A stretch of DNA of 64,000 nt, taken from contig NZ_JACHEF010000004.1 in NCBI RefSeq assembly GCF_014207355.1, positions 124,001-188,000 of the forward strand. The letters run 5' to 3'. Source of the stretch: Mesorhizobium sangaii. GTDB taxonomy: Bacteria > Pseudomonadota > Alphaproteobacteria > Rhizobiales > Rhizobiaceae. Positions within the stretch are counted from its first letter, which is position 1. The number at the start of each line of letters is the position of its first letter. Below are positions 1 to 7,589 of the stretch, piece by piece. Below the pieces are notes generated by a model. The model ran no database searches. It was given only the letters and a program-made list of their open reading frames with translations, and had not been told where the DNA came from. The position numbers were made by a program, and so were the translations under genes.

Positions 1-450
1 CAGTGTCACGGTGAGCACACCGTTCCTGAACGTGGCCGCCACCTTGTCGTCTTCAACCTCACGGCCGAGACTGAAGCGCCGCTCAAAGCGTCCATAATAG
101 CGCTCGCTGAACTGGCGGTCCTTGTCCTCGGTCTCTGCTTTCTTCTCGCCGCGAAGCGTCAGAACGCCATCATCCAGCATGACCTCGACGTCGTTTTCAT
201 CGAGGCCCGGGATTTCGGCCGTCACCCGGATTTCCTTATCGGTTTCCGAGAACTCCACGCTTGGCCAAGTGCCGTTGAGAGGGGGCACGCGGCCCAGAAC
301 CGAAGGCGTCTCAAAACCGCGGAACACCTCGTCGAATAGCCGGTTGACATTGCGGTGCAACGACAGGAACGGATCCATGTCGTCACTGCGATAAATGCTC
401 GGTGCCTGGCCGCCGCCACGGCTCCAAGGAATCAAGTCACGTACGTTCAT
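1..450 (-). CDS. Hsp20 small heat-shock protein (3' end outside window)
   Basis: The reverse strand from 450 reads 150 uninterrupted codons to the window edge, beginning MNVRDLIPWSRGGG. The alpha-crystallin domain starts near residue 60 and includes the core motifs VTAEIPGLDENDVEV, LTLRGEK, and GRFERRFSLG with FRNGVLTVTL at the cut end. Small heat-shock proteins hold unfolding proteins in the cytoplasm for refolding by DnaK/GroEL. A clear ribosome site (AGGAGAAGG) lies just upstream of the ATG. It is the second gene of a two-gene operon behind another Hsp20 gene. A hairpin (ATGGGT…ACCCAT, 470-495) sits in the 84-base gap between them. The last residues, including any IxI motif, are not visible. 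Confidence 0.93.
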   Translation of the reverse strand, partial: MNVRDLIPWSRGGGQAPSIYRSDDMDPFLSLHRNVNRLFDEVFRGFETPSVLGRVPPLNGTWPSVEFSETDKEIRVTAEIPGLDENDVEVMLDDGVLTLRGEKKAETEDKDRQFSERYYGRFERRFSLGREVEDDKVAATFRNGVLTVTL

Positions 451-534
451 TTGTCCTTCTCCTTTTTTTATGGGTCGCACCCGGACCCCACCCATGACAG
501 GACGGGATGTCTGCTGCAGGCCGACCGCCAAAGA

Positions 535-1002
535 TCAGGCCGCCGCGCTTTCAATCCGCTTGGAGGCCGCCTTCTTGTCGGTCTCGACATTAATCGCGAT
601 GCGGCGCGGCTTCATCTCCTCGGGAATTTCCTTCTTGAGGTCGATGATCAGCAGACCGTTTTCGAGCTTTGCCCCGACAATGGTCACATGATCGGCCAGT
701 TCGAAGCGGCGCGCGAACGACCTCAGCGCCAAGCCATGATGGAGGTACTGAACCTCGTCGTTCTCTGTCTTGGCGCCCTCGATCACGAGCATATTTGGCT
801 CCTGCGTGATCGTAAGCTCGTCTTCACCAAAACCGGCGACCGCAAGGACAATGCGGTAGGTGTCTTCGCCGAGCTTGGCGATATCGTAGGGCGGCCAGTT
901 GTCCGCGTTCTGTGGGGGGCCGGCGTTTTCGAGCAGGTTGAAGATGCGATCAAAGCCGATGCTTGACCGATAGAAGGGGGAAAAGTCCAGGTTCGTTCTC
1001 AT
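535..1002 (-). CDS. Hsp20 small heat-shock protein, IbpA-like
   Basis: 155 residues starting MRTNLDFSPFYRSSIGFDR, the usual N-terminus of rhizobial IbpA-type holdases. The alpha-crystallin domain runs from about residue 35 to 130 (DTYRIVLAVAGFGEDELTI, ARRFELADHV, LENGLLIIDL). The start at 1002 is chosen because the sequence AAGGAGGATG lies just upstream and residues before it are not conserved-looking. It is the first gene of an operon with the second Hsp20 gene. Translation is probably temperature-controlled, because the 5' leader folds as a ROSE-type thermometer (1005-1062). Confidence 0.95.
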   Translation of the reverse strand: MRTNLDFSPFYRSSIGFDRIFNLLENAGPPQNADNWPPYDIAKLGEDTYRIVLAVAGFGEDELTITQEPNMLVIEGAKTENDEVQYLHHGLALRSFARRFELADHVTIVGAKLENGLLIIDLKKEIPEEMKPRRIAINVETDKKAASKRIESAAA

Positions 1003-1004
1003 AA

Positions 1005-1062
1005 CTACATCCTCCTTAGAGCAACATAGATACGAGGGAACGCCAAGAAGCATGGCGCTCCC
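1005..1062 (-). promoter_or_regulatory. ROSE-like RNA thermometer in the Hsp20 leader
   Basis: In the minus-strand leader the Shine-Dalgarno AGGA lies opposite a TTGCT box. CTATG-TTGCT pairs with AGGA-TGTAG around a six-base loop with one bulged G, which is the diagnostic 3' hairpin of ROSE elements. Further upstream a second hairpin (1036-1062) pairs GGGAGCGCC with GGCGTTCCC. ROSE elements are known to mask the ribosome site of rhizobial small heat-shock genes at low temperature and melt on heating. The pairing was done by hand. Confidence 0.75.
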
Positions 1063-1100
1063 TGACACATCGGGCCCTTACGTGGCGACCGACGAGAATG

Positions 1101-1129
1101 AATTGGGAATTGACTTCCGCGGCGTCAAG
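1101..1129 (-). promoter_or_regulatory. Candidate promoter for the Hsp20 operon
   Basis: On the minus strand CTTGAC (1124-1129) is followed after 16 bases by CCCAATTC. This resembles the rhizobial RpoH-type pattern, CTTGAC with a C-rich -10. Transcription starting just after it would give a leader of about 90 bases, the right size for the ROSE element below it. Confidence 0.4.
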
Positions 1130-1230
1130 AGGGTCCGCCAAGGCAGTTTCGCGACCGCCTTCAAATGGCTGGTGGCAAGCGTTCCATCGAATACCCATCT
1201 GCTTCGCTGGTATTCGAACGGAGGAAAAGG

Positions 1231-1484
1231 ATGACCATGACACGCCAAGACGTTGTCTCGGTCCTCGGATCCATAGACGACGTGACGATTGCGGAGATCA
1301 TCGCGTCCGGTGCCTCGCTCGAGGAATTGAGAGAGGCGTGGGCCTGGGCCTTTGGTGACGAGGCGCTGATGAGCCAGGGCGACCGCTGCCGGGAACACGG
1401 GTGGCAGCGCTAATTGACCTTATCGAGCCCGATGACGAAGGCGACCTGGCAGATCCGGCCCAGGTGCATCCGGGCGATGCGTGA
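1231..1484 (+). pseudogene. Small conserved hypothetical protein, frameshifted
   Basis: A 60-codon reading frame begins at ATG 1231 behind GAGGAAAAGG (MTMTRQDVVSVLGSIDD) and stops at 1413. It contains an acidic helical stretch ending AWAWAFGDEALMSQGDR. From 1386 the next frame continues as LPGTRVAALIDLIEPDDEG to a stop at 1484. That is what one would expect as the direct continuation after DEALMSQGDR, so a single base appears to have been lost near 1384-1386. Function is unknown. The alternative is that the 60-residue product is the real protein. Confidence 0.5.
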
Positions 1485-1677
1485 AGATGCCGCCGGCGGC
1501 TTGCCATTCAGGCAGACGCGCTTAATCGCGCGATCCGCTTGGTAGTTTGTCTGTGCTGACGGCACCTATATGAACAGACAACGAAAAAGGACTCGGCTTT
1601 CCGCTCCCCATGCCCCGGTGACGAACCGCTTTGATGCTGCGGCGGTAGATTGCCGCCGCAGTACTAACCCTGACTAT

Positions 1678-1977
1678 CTAAAGATGGTCTACTTTGCTGA
1701 TCTTCGGCCCTGTCATCCAGTGCGGCGCTGCGGGCAGATCCTCGATGACGGCGACCCTGCGTGCCCAGGTCGTAAAGGCCCTGTTCGCCGCCTCGACAGG
1801 CTTCCGGCCATCGTACGCGGAGTAGCATGCATCCAACGCCGCAGCGTGGAGGAGGCCGCGCCTTTCAATCGGCCATTCTTCCAGAAACTCTATCGCATCC
1901 ATGACACAGCCGATCTTTTGGACAACATGGCCCTCATCTCTTACGAAAACCGGTTGTTTGAACGTCGCGCTTTCCAT
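1678..1977 (-). CDS. DUF982 domain-containing protein
   Basis: 99 residues starting MESATFKQPVFVRDEGHVV. The central block (AIEFLEEWPIERRG, LHAAALDACYSAYDGRKPVEAANRAF) matches the small DUF982 family found mainly in Rhizobiales, whose function is unknown. Full length for the family, with a good ribosome site (AAGGGAGGT) before the ATG. It stands alone between the Hsp20 and groESL loci. Confidence 0.8.
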   Translation of the reverse strand: MESATFKQPVFVRDEGHVVQKIGCVMDAIEFLEEWPIERRGLLHAAALDACYSAYDGRKPVEAANRAFTTWARRVAVIEDLPAAPHWMTGPKISKVDHL

Positions 1978-2500
1978 AGTGACCTCCCTTCAAATCATGG
2001 GGCAACTGGATCCTGCCTCACCGTGCGCGGCTCCTACAAACGAGGCCGGCGAGCTTGGCGAACGCCGCGGCAAACCGCGGCGGAAACGGGATTTCAAAGA
2101 GCATCGTTTCCATGCGATCCTTCCACTCCTGCTCAACTCGACATCCGGCAAGCCGCGCTGGACACATAAAAAGATTGGAAACGCCTCTTTTCAATTCAAG
2201 GGGAGCGGACCCGACGCCGGCAAATGAATTGTGAAGATGCCGTCTTACGCGGGCTCGCAGCACCCGGTGGTTTTCGCAGCGAAGGCATGGGTCAACGGCG
2301 CAAGCAGGGGCGATCGAGAGGATGTTCATCGACAAGGTTCGTTCCACAATGGTCTCCGCTTCCTAACAATCTCCTTGGCATCTTTGGTGTTGCCGTGCCC
2401 CTTTCGGGACTCAACTGCAAAAAATTCGTGGAGTTCGGACCGAATCTCAAGACCTGAAAATCGCCCGCCCTGGCAAAAATAGCTCCATAAATTCATGTCG
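1978..2500. other. Intergenic stretch without a convincing gene
   Basis: About 520 bases. Open frames on both strands lack ribosome sites and recognisable motifs. One minus-strand frame ending at 2018 contains the stretch MLFEIPFPPRFAAAFAKLAG, which could be a remnant, but nothing supports expression. The region ends at the CIRCE element of the groESL locus. Confidence 0.5.
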
Positions 2501-2527
2501 CTAGCACTCTGAAATGCCGAGTGCCCG
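2501..2527. promoter_or_regulatory. CIRCE operator (HrcA site), right arm damaged
   Basis: CTAGCACTC (2501-2509), nine bases, then GAGTGC (2519-2524). This is the CIRCE pattern TTAGCACTC-N9-GAGTGCTAA. The last three bases of the right arm are CCG instead of TAA/TAG. From there the sequence runs directly into groES codons, so the operator overlaps the remaining groES reading frame instead of lying upstream of its ribosome site. HrcA binding to CIRCE represses groESL. Confidence 0.8.
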
Positions 2528-2790
2528 AGGAGAAGACGGCCGGCGGCATCATTATTCCCGACACTGCCAAGGAGAAGCCGCAGGAGGGCGAAGTCATCGC
2601 CGTCGGCCCGGGCGCGCGCGACGAAAGTGGCAAGCTCACGCCGCTCGACGTCAAGGTCGGCGACCGCATCTTGTTCGGCAAATGGTCCGGCACTGAGATC
2701 AAGCTCAACAGCGAAGACCTGCTCGTCATGAAGGTAAGCGACGTAATGGGCGTGATCGAACAGGCCGCGCAGGTGAAGAAGGCCGCCTGA
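2521..2790 (+). pseudogene. groES: groES, 5'-truncated (co-chaperonin GroES)
   Basis: The frame encodes EEKTAGGIIIPDTAKEKPQE, GEVIAVGPGARDESG, VGDRILFGKWSGTEIKLN and LLVMKVSDVMGVIE, which is the GroES mobile loop and barrel. About the first 15-20 residues of a normal GroES (ending …VVVRRVE) are missing, along with the ribosome site. The only possible start in frame is GTG 2521, which lies inside the right arm of the CIRCE element and has no Shine-Dalgarno. A deletion has apparently joined the operator to codon ~20. The product, if made, lacks the first beta strand of the barrel and is unlikely to assemble. It lies 49 bases upstream of groEL. Confidence 0.85.
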
Positions 2791-2839
2791 CGGCTTTTTC
2801 GAAATCCAATCAATGATGCGTAGATTAAGGAGTGATCCA

Positions 2840-4468
2840 ATGGCTGCCAAAGAGGTGAAATTTCATACCGAAGCGCGCGAGAAGATGCTGCGCGGCGTCA
2901 ACATCCTCGCCGACGCGGTGAAGGTCACGCTCGGGCCCAAGGGCCGCAACGTCGTCATCGACAAGTCCTTCGGCGCCCCGCGCATCACCAAGGACGGCGT
3001 CACCGTCGCCAAGGAAATCGAGCTCGAGGACAAGTTCGAGAACATGGGCGCTCAGATGGTGCGCGAGGTTGCCTCGAAGACCAGCGATATCGCCGGTGAC
3101 GGGACGACGACCGCAACGGTGCTCGCTCAGGCGATCGTCAAGGAAGGTGCGAAGGCCGTTGCTTCGGGGATGAACCCGATGGACCTGAAGCGCGGCATCG
3201 ACAAGGCCGTCGAGGCGATTGTCCAGGAGTTGAAGACCAACGCCCGTAAGGTGACCAAAAATGACGAGATCGCCCAGGTCGGCACCATCTCGGCCAATGG
3301 AGATGTCGAAATCGGCCGCTTCCTCGCCGAGGCGATGCAGAAGGTCGGCAATGAGGGCGTGATTACGGTCGAAGAAGCCAAGACCGCAGAGACTGAACTG
3401 GAAGTCGTGGAGGGCATGCAGTTCGACCGTGGCTATCTCAGCCCCTACTTCATCACCAACCAGGACAAGATGCGCGTCGAGCTCGAGGAGCCTTACGTAC
3501 TGATCCACGAAAAGAAGCTCTCCAATCTGCAGGCGCTGCTTCCGGTTCTGGAGGCCGTGGTGCAGTCGTCGAAGCCGCTGCTGATCATCGCCGAGGACGT
3601 CGAGGGCGAGGCACTGGCCACGCTGGTCGTCAACAAGCTGCGTGGCGGGCTGAAGGTTGCCGCTGTCAAGGCGCCGGGTTTTGGCGACCGCCGCAAAGCA
3701 ATGCTGGAAGACATCGCCATTCTCACCGGCGGCACCGCGATCTCGGAGGATCTCGGCATCAAGCTGGAGAACGTCACGCTGGCGATGCTCGGCCGCGCCA
3801 GGAAGGTGGAGGTTGAGAAGGAGAACACCACGATCGTCGACGGCGCCGGTCGCAAGGACGAGATCCAGGGACGCATCAGCCAGATCAAGGCGCAGATCGA
3901 GGAAACCACCTCCGACTACGACCGCGAGAAGCTGCAGGAGCGGCTTGCCAAGCTCGCCGGCGGTGTCGCCGTCATCCGCGTCGGCGGCTCAACCGAGCTC
4001 GAGGTCAAGGAGCGCAAGGACCGCGTCGACGATGCCATGCACGCGACGCGCGCAGCGGTCGAGGAAGGCGTGTTACCAGGTGGCGGCGTAGCGCTTCTGC
4101 GCGCGGCTACGGCACTGGACAGCGTGCAGGCCGAGAATGAGGACCAGAAGCACGGTATCGAGATCGTGCGCCGCGCGATCGAGGCGCCCGTGCGCCAGAT
4201 CGCTGAGAACGCCGGCGCGGAAGGTTCGATCATCGTCGGCAAGCTCCGCGAGAAACCGGAATTCGGCTGGGGCTGGAACGCACAGACCAATGCGTTCGGC
4301 GACCTCTACAACGAGGGCGTCATCGATCCGGTGAAGGTGGTGCGGACCGCGCTCCAGGATGCGGCATCGGTTGCCGGCCTGCTGGTGACCACCGAGGCGA
4401 TGGTTGCCGAGAAGCCGAAGAAGGAACCTGCCGTTCCAGCAATGCCGGGTGGCGGCATGGACTTCTGA
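2840..4468 (+). CDS. groEL: Chaperonin GroEL
   Basis: 542 residues, full length, starting MAAKEVKFHTEAREKML behind AAGGAG. The ATP-site motifs are present: LGPKGRNVVIDKSFG near residue 31, GDGTTTA near residue 86, and GVLPGGG near 410. The Gly-Met tail ends PGGGMDF. GroEL forms the 14-mer folding chamber capped by GroES. The partner gene next to it is truncated, so this copy would need GroES from another locus; rhizobia usually carry several groESL copies. CIRCE regulation through HrcA is implied by the element at 2501. Confidence 0.98.
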   Translation: MAAKEVKFHTEAREKMLRGVNILADAVKVTLGPKGRNVVIDKSFGAPRITKDGVTVAKEIELEDKFENMGAQMVREVASKTSDIAGDGTTTATVLAQAIVKEGAKAVASGMNPMDLKRGIDKAVEAIVQELKTNARKVTKNDEIAQVGTISANGDVEIGRFLAEAMQKVGNEGVITVEEAKTAETELEVVEGMQFDRGYLSPYFITNQDKMRVELEEPYVLIHEKKLSNLQALLPVLEAVVQSSKPLLIIAEDVEGEALATLVVNKLRGGLKVAAVKAPGFGDRRKAMLEDIAILTGGTAISEDLGIKLENVTLAMLGRARKVEVEKENTTIVDGAGRKDEIQGRISQIKAQIEETTSDYDREKLQERLAKLAGGVAVIRVGGSTELEVKERKDRVDDAMHATRAAVEEGVLPGGGVALLRAATALDSVQAENEDQKHGIEIVRRAIEAPVRQIAENAGAEGSIIVGKLREKPEFGWGWNAQTNAFGDLYNEGVIDPVKVVRTALQDAASVAGLLVTTEAMVAEKPKKEPAVPAMPGGGMDF

Positions 4469-5121
4469 GGAAACGGGAGTTCGACAGGCAGCTGGCCGAA
4501 CCGAGAGGTAACTTTCTGCGTCACATTAGTTGCATCTAACACGCCGCGCATAGCGCTCGATGAGGGGAAGCCGAGCAGGATCGGAACTTCACCTTCTGCA
4601 CCAGGTTCCACCCTCGGGAACAAAAAAGCCCGCCACCTTTCGGCAGCGGGCAAGGTTATGGAGTGCTGGGATCAACCAGCACAGGATCAACGAGCGGCGG
4701 AGCGGGTGGTTGCGCTCTTTGTTGACCGGCATGTTACATCAGCAACATATCTCACGCGCTCACGGCATGTTAAGCGAATGACAAGGACGCGGTGTGGTCG
4801 TACGGGTGGTGGGGACATCACTCGGCCGATCCAGGCTCAGGCGGCTACCGCGTCCGAAGTCATTTCTTCCGCCACGGACAGGCGGCACCACTGTGGGGCG
4901 GACCTGCCGTTTACTCCGATGGAAACAGTCCGTAACAAGACAGCACCGGGTCAGCCGGGCGTCGTCTTCATTTAAAGTTGACCGGGCGAACGGTTTCCGG
5001 TTTTGCCGAGGAAGGGGTCGCCGCGGCATGGCGTAAATCGTCGTCGCCGCGCAGGTGCTTTATTCAACCCGGCTTCACCTCCTCGATCCGCACCGATCTC
5101 CTTGAAGCGCGCGGCGATGGT
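4469..5121. other. Intergenic region without protein gene
   Basis: About 650 bases between groEL and the minus-strand gene at 5122. No open frame has both a ribosome site and recognisable content. The left part holds two hairpins oriented as the end of a minus-strand transcript (4622-4651 and 4663-4682). Confidence 0.6.
4622..4651 (-). terminator. Intrinsic terminator, possibly of a small RNA
   Basis: On the minus strand GCCCGCTGCC-GAAA-GGTGGCGGGC is followed by six T. A second hairpin (GTGCTGG…CCAGCAC, 4663-4682) lies 11 bases upstream of it. The nearest minus-strand gene ends at 5122, about 470 bases away, so the terminator may belong to a short untranslated RNA rather than to that gene. 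Confidence 0.65.
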
Positions 5122-5415
5122 TCAGCAGCGCGCAGCTGTCTTTTCCATCTGGCCCGGGGCGGCACTCTTCGCGTCGACTGTCGCCTGACCAGGCACCGAA
5201 GACTGTGCACTGCCGGTCTGCTGGCCGGTGGCACAATCTTTTGCCGCATTCGGTTTCGACGTGCCGCCCGTTATGGTGGGGTCAAGCTTCATGCCGCCGG
5301 CCGCACCATAATTCGTTCTGATACCGTATTTGTGTTGAACGGGCGTGGCGGCGTGTGACAACGACAGGCCAGCCGACAAGGCGATTACAACTGATGTGAA
5401 CATAAGCCGTTGCAT
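5122..5415 (-). CDS. Small exported protein of unknown function
   Basis: 97 residues. The start MQRLMFTSVVIALSAGLSLS followed by HAATP is a typical signal peptide with a cut after SHA. The mature part is short, rich in Gly, Thr, Ala and Gln, and has two Cys (AKDCATG and the C-terminal C). A ribosome site GGGAGA lies eight bases before the ATG. No family is recognised; a role in the periplasm is inferred only from the signal peptide. Confidence 0.6.
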   Translation of the reverse strand: MQRLMFTSVVIALSAGLSLSHAATPVQHKYGIRTNYGAAGGMKLDPTITGGTSKPNAAKDCATGQQTGSAQSSVPGQATVDAKSAAPGQMEKTAARC

Positions 5416-5521
5416 GATATTTCTCCCGGTTTGAGCGCGTGCGGCTTGGGGTGTTGGTTTGCCCCTGCTGACTAAAAACTATTAGCTGTCTCTAATGTTC
5501 CTTTCCTCGCGTGCGTTTTGC

Positions 5522-6132
5522 TCATTCTTCCCCGAAATCCTGCACCGACGCATGGCGCAGCTTTAGCTCGCCGCGCAGGAACTTCACGCGAGCCTTGATA
5601 CCGGGCCCGACCCATTCGACATCCGGGGTGACCACCGCCTTCGGCAAGCCTCCGGCGGCCCGCCCTTGGCCTGCTGCACCCGCTTCCACAACCGATCCTT
5701 GATCGCGCTGTTTGTGGCGATGACGGCCTTGCCCACATACTTGCCGTTCATCGCGAACAGCCCCTCGGTCTGCTTACCGGCTTGGCGCTTGACGCCGATC
5801 AGATCCAAATCGGCGACGTCCCAGCATTTCGTCTTCACCCAGGAATCGAAGGGACCGCTGCGATAGGGGCTGTTGCGCCGCTTCGACACCATGCCTTCCA
5901 GGCCCATACGCTCGACACCGCCGAAGAACTCGGCCCCGCCTTCAACATGCTGGCTGTACAGGATGATGCCTTCTGCCGGCTTCACCAGGTCCCACAGGAG
6001 GGCTTTGCGCTCGATCGCCCGCCGCGACCGCAGATCCTGGCCGTTCTTATGGAGGATATCGAAGGCGACGAAGGCCAGTTGCTCGGCATTCCAGGCCATG
6101 CGCGAATGCATCACCGAGCTGCCGAAGACCAA
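5522..6132 (-). pseudogene. ATP-dependent DNA ligase (LigD-type) fragment
   Basis: The upstream part reads LAFVAFDILHKNGQDLRSR, GMEGMVSKRR-like (GLEGMVSKRRNSPYRSG) and WVKTKCWDVADLDLIGV. These are the distal nucleotidyltransferase motifs and the start of the OB fold of ATP-dependent ligases used in non-homologous end joining. The catalytic KxDG region is absent, because the frame opens at a TTG in mid-domain. Near 5660-5670 the frame shifts: the end of the domain (GLPKAVVTPDVEWVGPG to HASVQDFGEE) is in another frame and stops at 5522. It is both truncated at the 5' end and frameshifted, so it is a decayed gene. Confidence 0.85.
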
Positions 6133-6357
6133 CTAAGTCCTCGACTAAAAATCGAGACCCATCATGGAGGCAAGGGGCATTCCTCCATGACCGGTGATTT
6201 ATGCGCGCCCGGGCAAACAAGATGGATTCGCTCGCTCTATCATTCAGCGCGAGGCCAAACGCGACGCAATGAAGCAACGAACTGTCGTGTGACTCGTCAA
6301 GGGATCAGATCGAGCCGGAACAAATCGTGGCCGACGCCACATACCCAAGCCCGTAAT

Positions 6358-6379
6358 GGGCCCAAAACGTTTTGGGCCC
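6358..6379. repeat. Perfect 22-base palindrome
   Basis: GGGCCCAAAACG is followed by its exact mirror complement. It lies 33 bases beyond the 3' end of the tRNA gene. No T-run follows on either strand, so it is not a standard intrinsic terminator. Its core (CCAAAA…TTTTGG) resembles the repeats at 14634 and 29770. Confidence 0.6.
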
Positions 6380-6411
6380 AGGCCACTTTTTATCAATAAA
6401 ATCAATGGTCA

Positions 6412-6487
6412 TGGTGGGCCCGGAGGGACTCGAACCCCCAACCAAGCGGTTATGAGCCGCCGGCTCTAACCATTGAGCTACAGGCCC
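6412..6487 (-). tRNA. tRNA-Ile (anticodon CAT, lysidine-modified type)
   Basis: 76 bases including an encoded CCA. Acceptor GGGCCTG pairs with CGGGCCC (one G-T pair). The D arm contains AGCTCAATGGTTAGAGC, the anticodon loop is CTCATAA, and the T arm contains GGTTCGAGTCC. The body (TGGTTAGAGC, GGCGGCTCATAACCGC, TTGGTT) resembles bacterial tRNA-Ile2, whose CAT anticodon is converted by TilS to read AUA, rather than initiator or elongator Met tRNA. Accessory-type genes begin directly beyond its 3' end. Confidence 0.9.
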
Positions 6488-6622
6488 CACGCGGGCTGGA
6501 TTAATGTTTTTCGCATCGCGGCACAAGGCTTTCCCGTCGGGCTTCCGCGGATCGCCCAAATCAACCCATAATCGCGCTCTACGCGACCTCTGCGACTTTG
6601 ATCGCGGACCAAGGAGATTTTC

Positions 6623-7336
6623 ATGACCAGACACCTTTTGCCTCTCGCGCTCGCCGCTGCAATCGCTTTTCCGGCGATGGCTGGAGCCACCGATTTGCCG
6701 ACGCCGCCCCGCATCGTCGTGTCAGGCGAAGGCGAAGCAACCGTAGCCCCCGATCTGGCGATCCTGACGCTCAGCGTCATGCGCGAAGCCAAGACCGCGC
6801 GCGCGGCGCTCGACGCCAACAACGACGCCATGGCCGCGGTGATCGCAGCCATGAAATCGGCAGGCATCAAGGACCGCGACCTGCAGACCGCCGGCATCCA
6901 GATAAACCCGCGCTACAACTACACCAACAAGCCGGACGGCAGCCAGGAAGCCGAACTCGTCGCCTATCAGGTGACCAACACGCTGTCAGTGCGGGTGCGC
7001 GATGTCGACAAGACGGGCGAGATTCTGGACAAGGCGGTGTCGCTCGGCGTCAACCAGGGCGGCGGCATCGCCTTCACCAATGACAACCCCGCAGCGACCG
7101 TCACCGAGGCCCGCAAGAAGGCGGTGGCCAACGCCGTGGCCAAGGCCAAGACGCTTGCCGAGGCCGCCGGCGTCAGTCTCGGTCGGGTGCTCGAGATCAC
7201 CGACCAGAACATCGCGCCGACGCCAATGCCGATCAACGCCAAGGCCTTCGATGCCGCGGCGGGTGCCGCGGCTCCGGTGCAGGCCGGCGAGAATTCGTAC
7301 AACGTCCAGGTCACCGTCACCTTCGAATTGAAGTAG
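6623..7336 (+). CDS. SIMPL (DUF541) domain periplasmic protein
   Basis: 237 residues. A signal peptide (MTRHLLPLALAAAIAFPAMA, cut after AGA) is followed by RIVVSGEGEATVAPDLA, the family's opening strand, then NNDAMAAVIAAMKSAGI, DLQTAGIQINPRY and ARKKAVANAVAKAKTLAEAAG. SIMPL proteins such as YggE are periplasmic or outer-membrane oligomers linked to oxidative stress protection; the molecular role is not settled. Ribosome site AAGGAG. A terminator follows at 7404. Confidence 0.93.
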   Translation: MTRHLLPLALAAAIAFPAMAGATDLPTPPRIVVSGEGEATVAPDLAILTLSVMREAKTARAALDANNDAMAAVIAAMKSAGIKDRDLQTAGIQINPRYNYTNKPDGSQEAELVAYQVTNTLSVRVRDVDKTGEILDKAVSLGVNQGGGIAFTNDNPAATVTEARKKAVANAVAKAKTLAEAAGVSLGRVLEITDQNIAPTPMPINAKAFDAAAGAAAPVQAGENSYNVQVTVTFELK

Positions 7337-7403
7337 GCGCCTGACGATCCGTGGCTGGGGCTTGCTCGGCCATGGATCGAGCCTTCAGCCAACACCGTGC
7401 ATG

Positions 7404-7438
7404 AAAAACCCCGCGGGATTGCTCCCGCGGGGTTTTTT
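7404..7438. terminator. Bidirectional intrinsic terminator
   Basis: AAAAACCCCGCGGGA-TTGC-TCCCGCGGGGTTTTTT: a 10-base G+C stem flanked by A and T runs. It ends the SIMPL gene on the plus strand and can also stop minus-strand transcription from the gene at 7590. Confidence 0.92.
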
Positions 7439-7589
7439 CGAGCCACGCCCTTCCAGCAGGAAAGGGGCTCCGCTACTCCTAACCGATCTTCGCAGAAGAT
7501 CATGCTGCCCGGCTAACCCTCGCAGAGGGTCATGCCGCCAGGCTGATCTTCAAAGGACACCAGCCCTTGTATTCAAGCCGAACCCGGCT

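Noticed and set aside
2018..2347. Minus-strand 109-codon frame upstream of groES
   Set aside because: No ribosome site and only a short gene-like stretch; at most a remnant.
2326..3508. Minus-strand open frames opposite groES/groEL
   Set aside because: Antisense shadows of conserved chaperonin genes; no motifs or ribosome sites.
4978..5358. Plus-strand 126-codon frame overlapping the small exported protein gene
   Set aside because: The opposite strand has a ribosome site and a clear signal peptide; this frame has neither.
6412..6487. Reading the CAT-anticodon tRNA as tRNA-Met
   Set aside because: The D arm, variable region and acceptor match the Ile2 type better than elongator or initiator Met; final proof needs a TilS-substrate model search.
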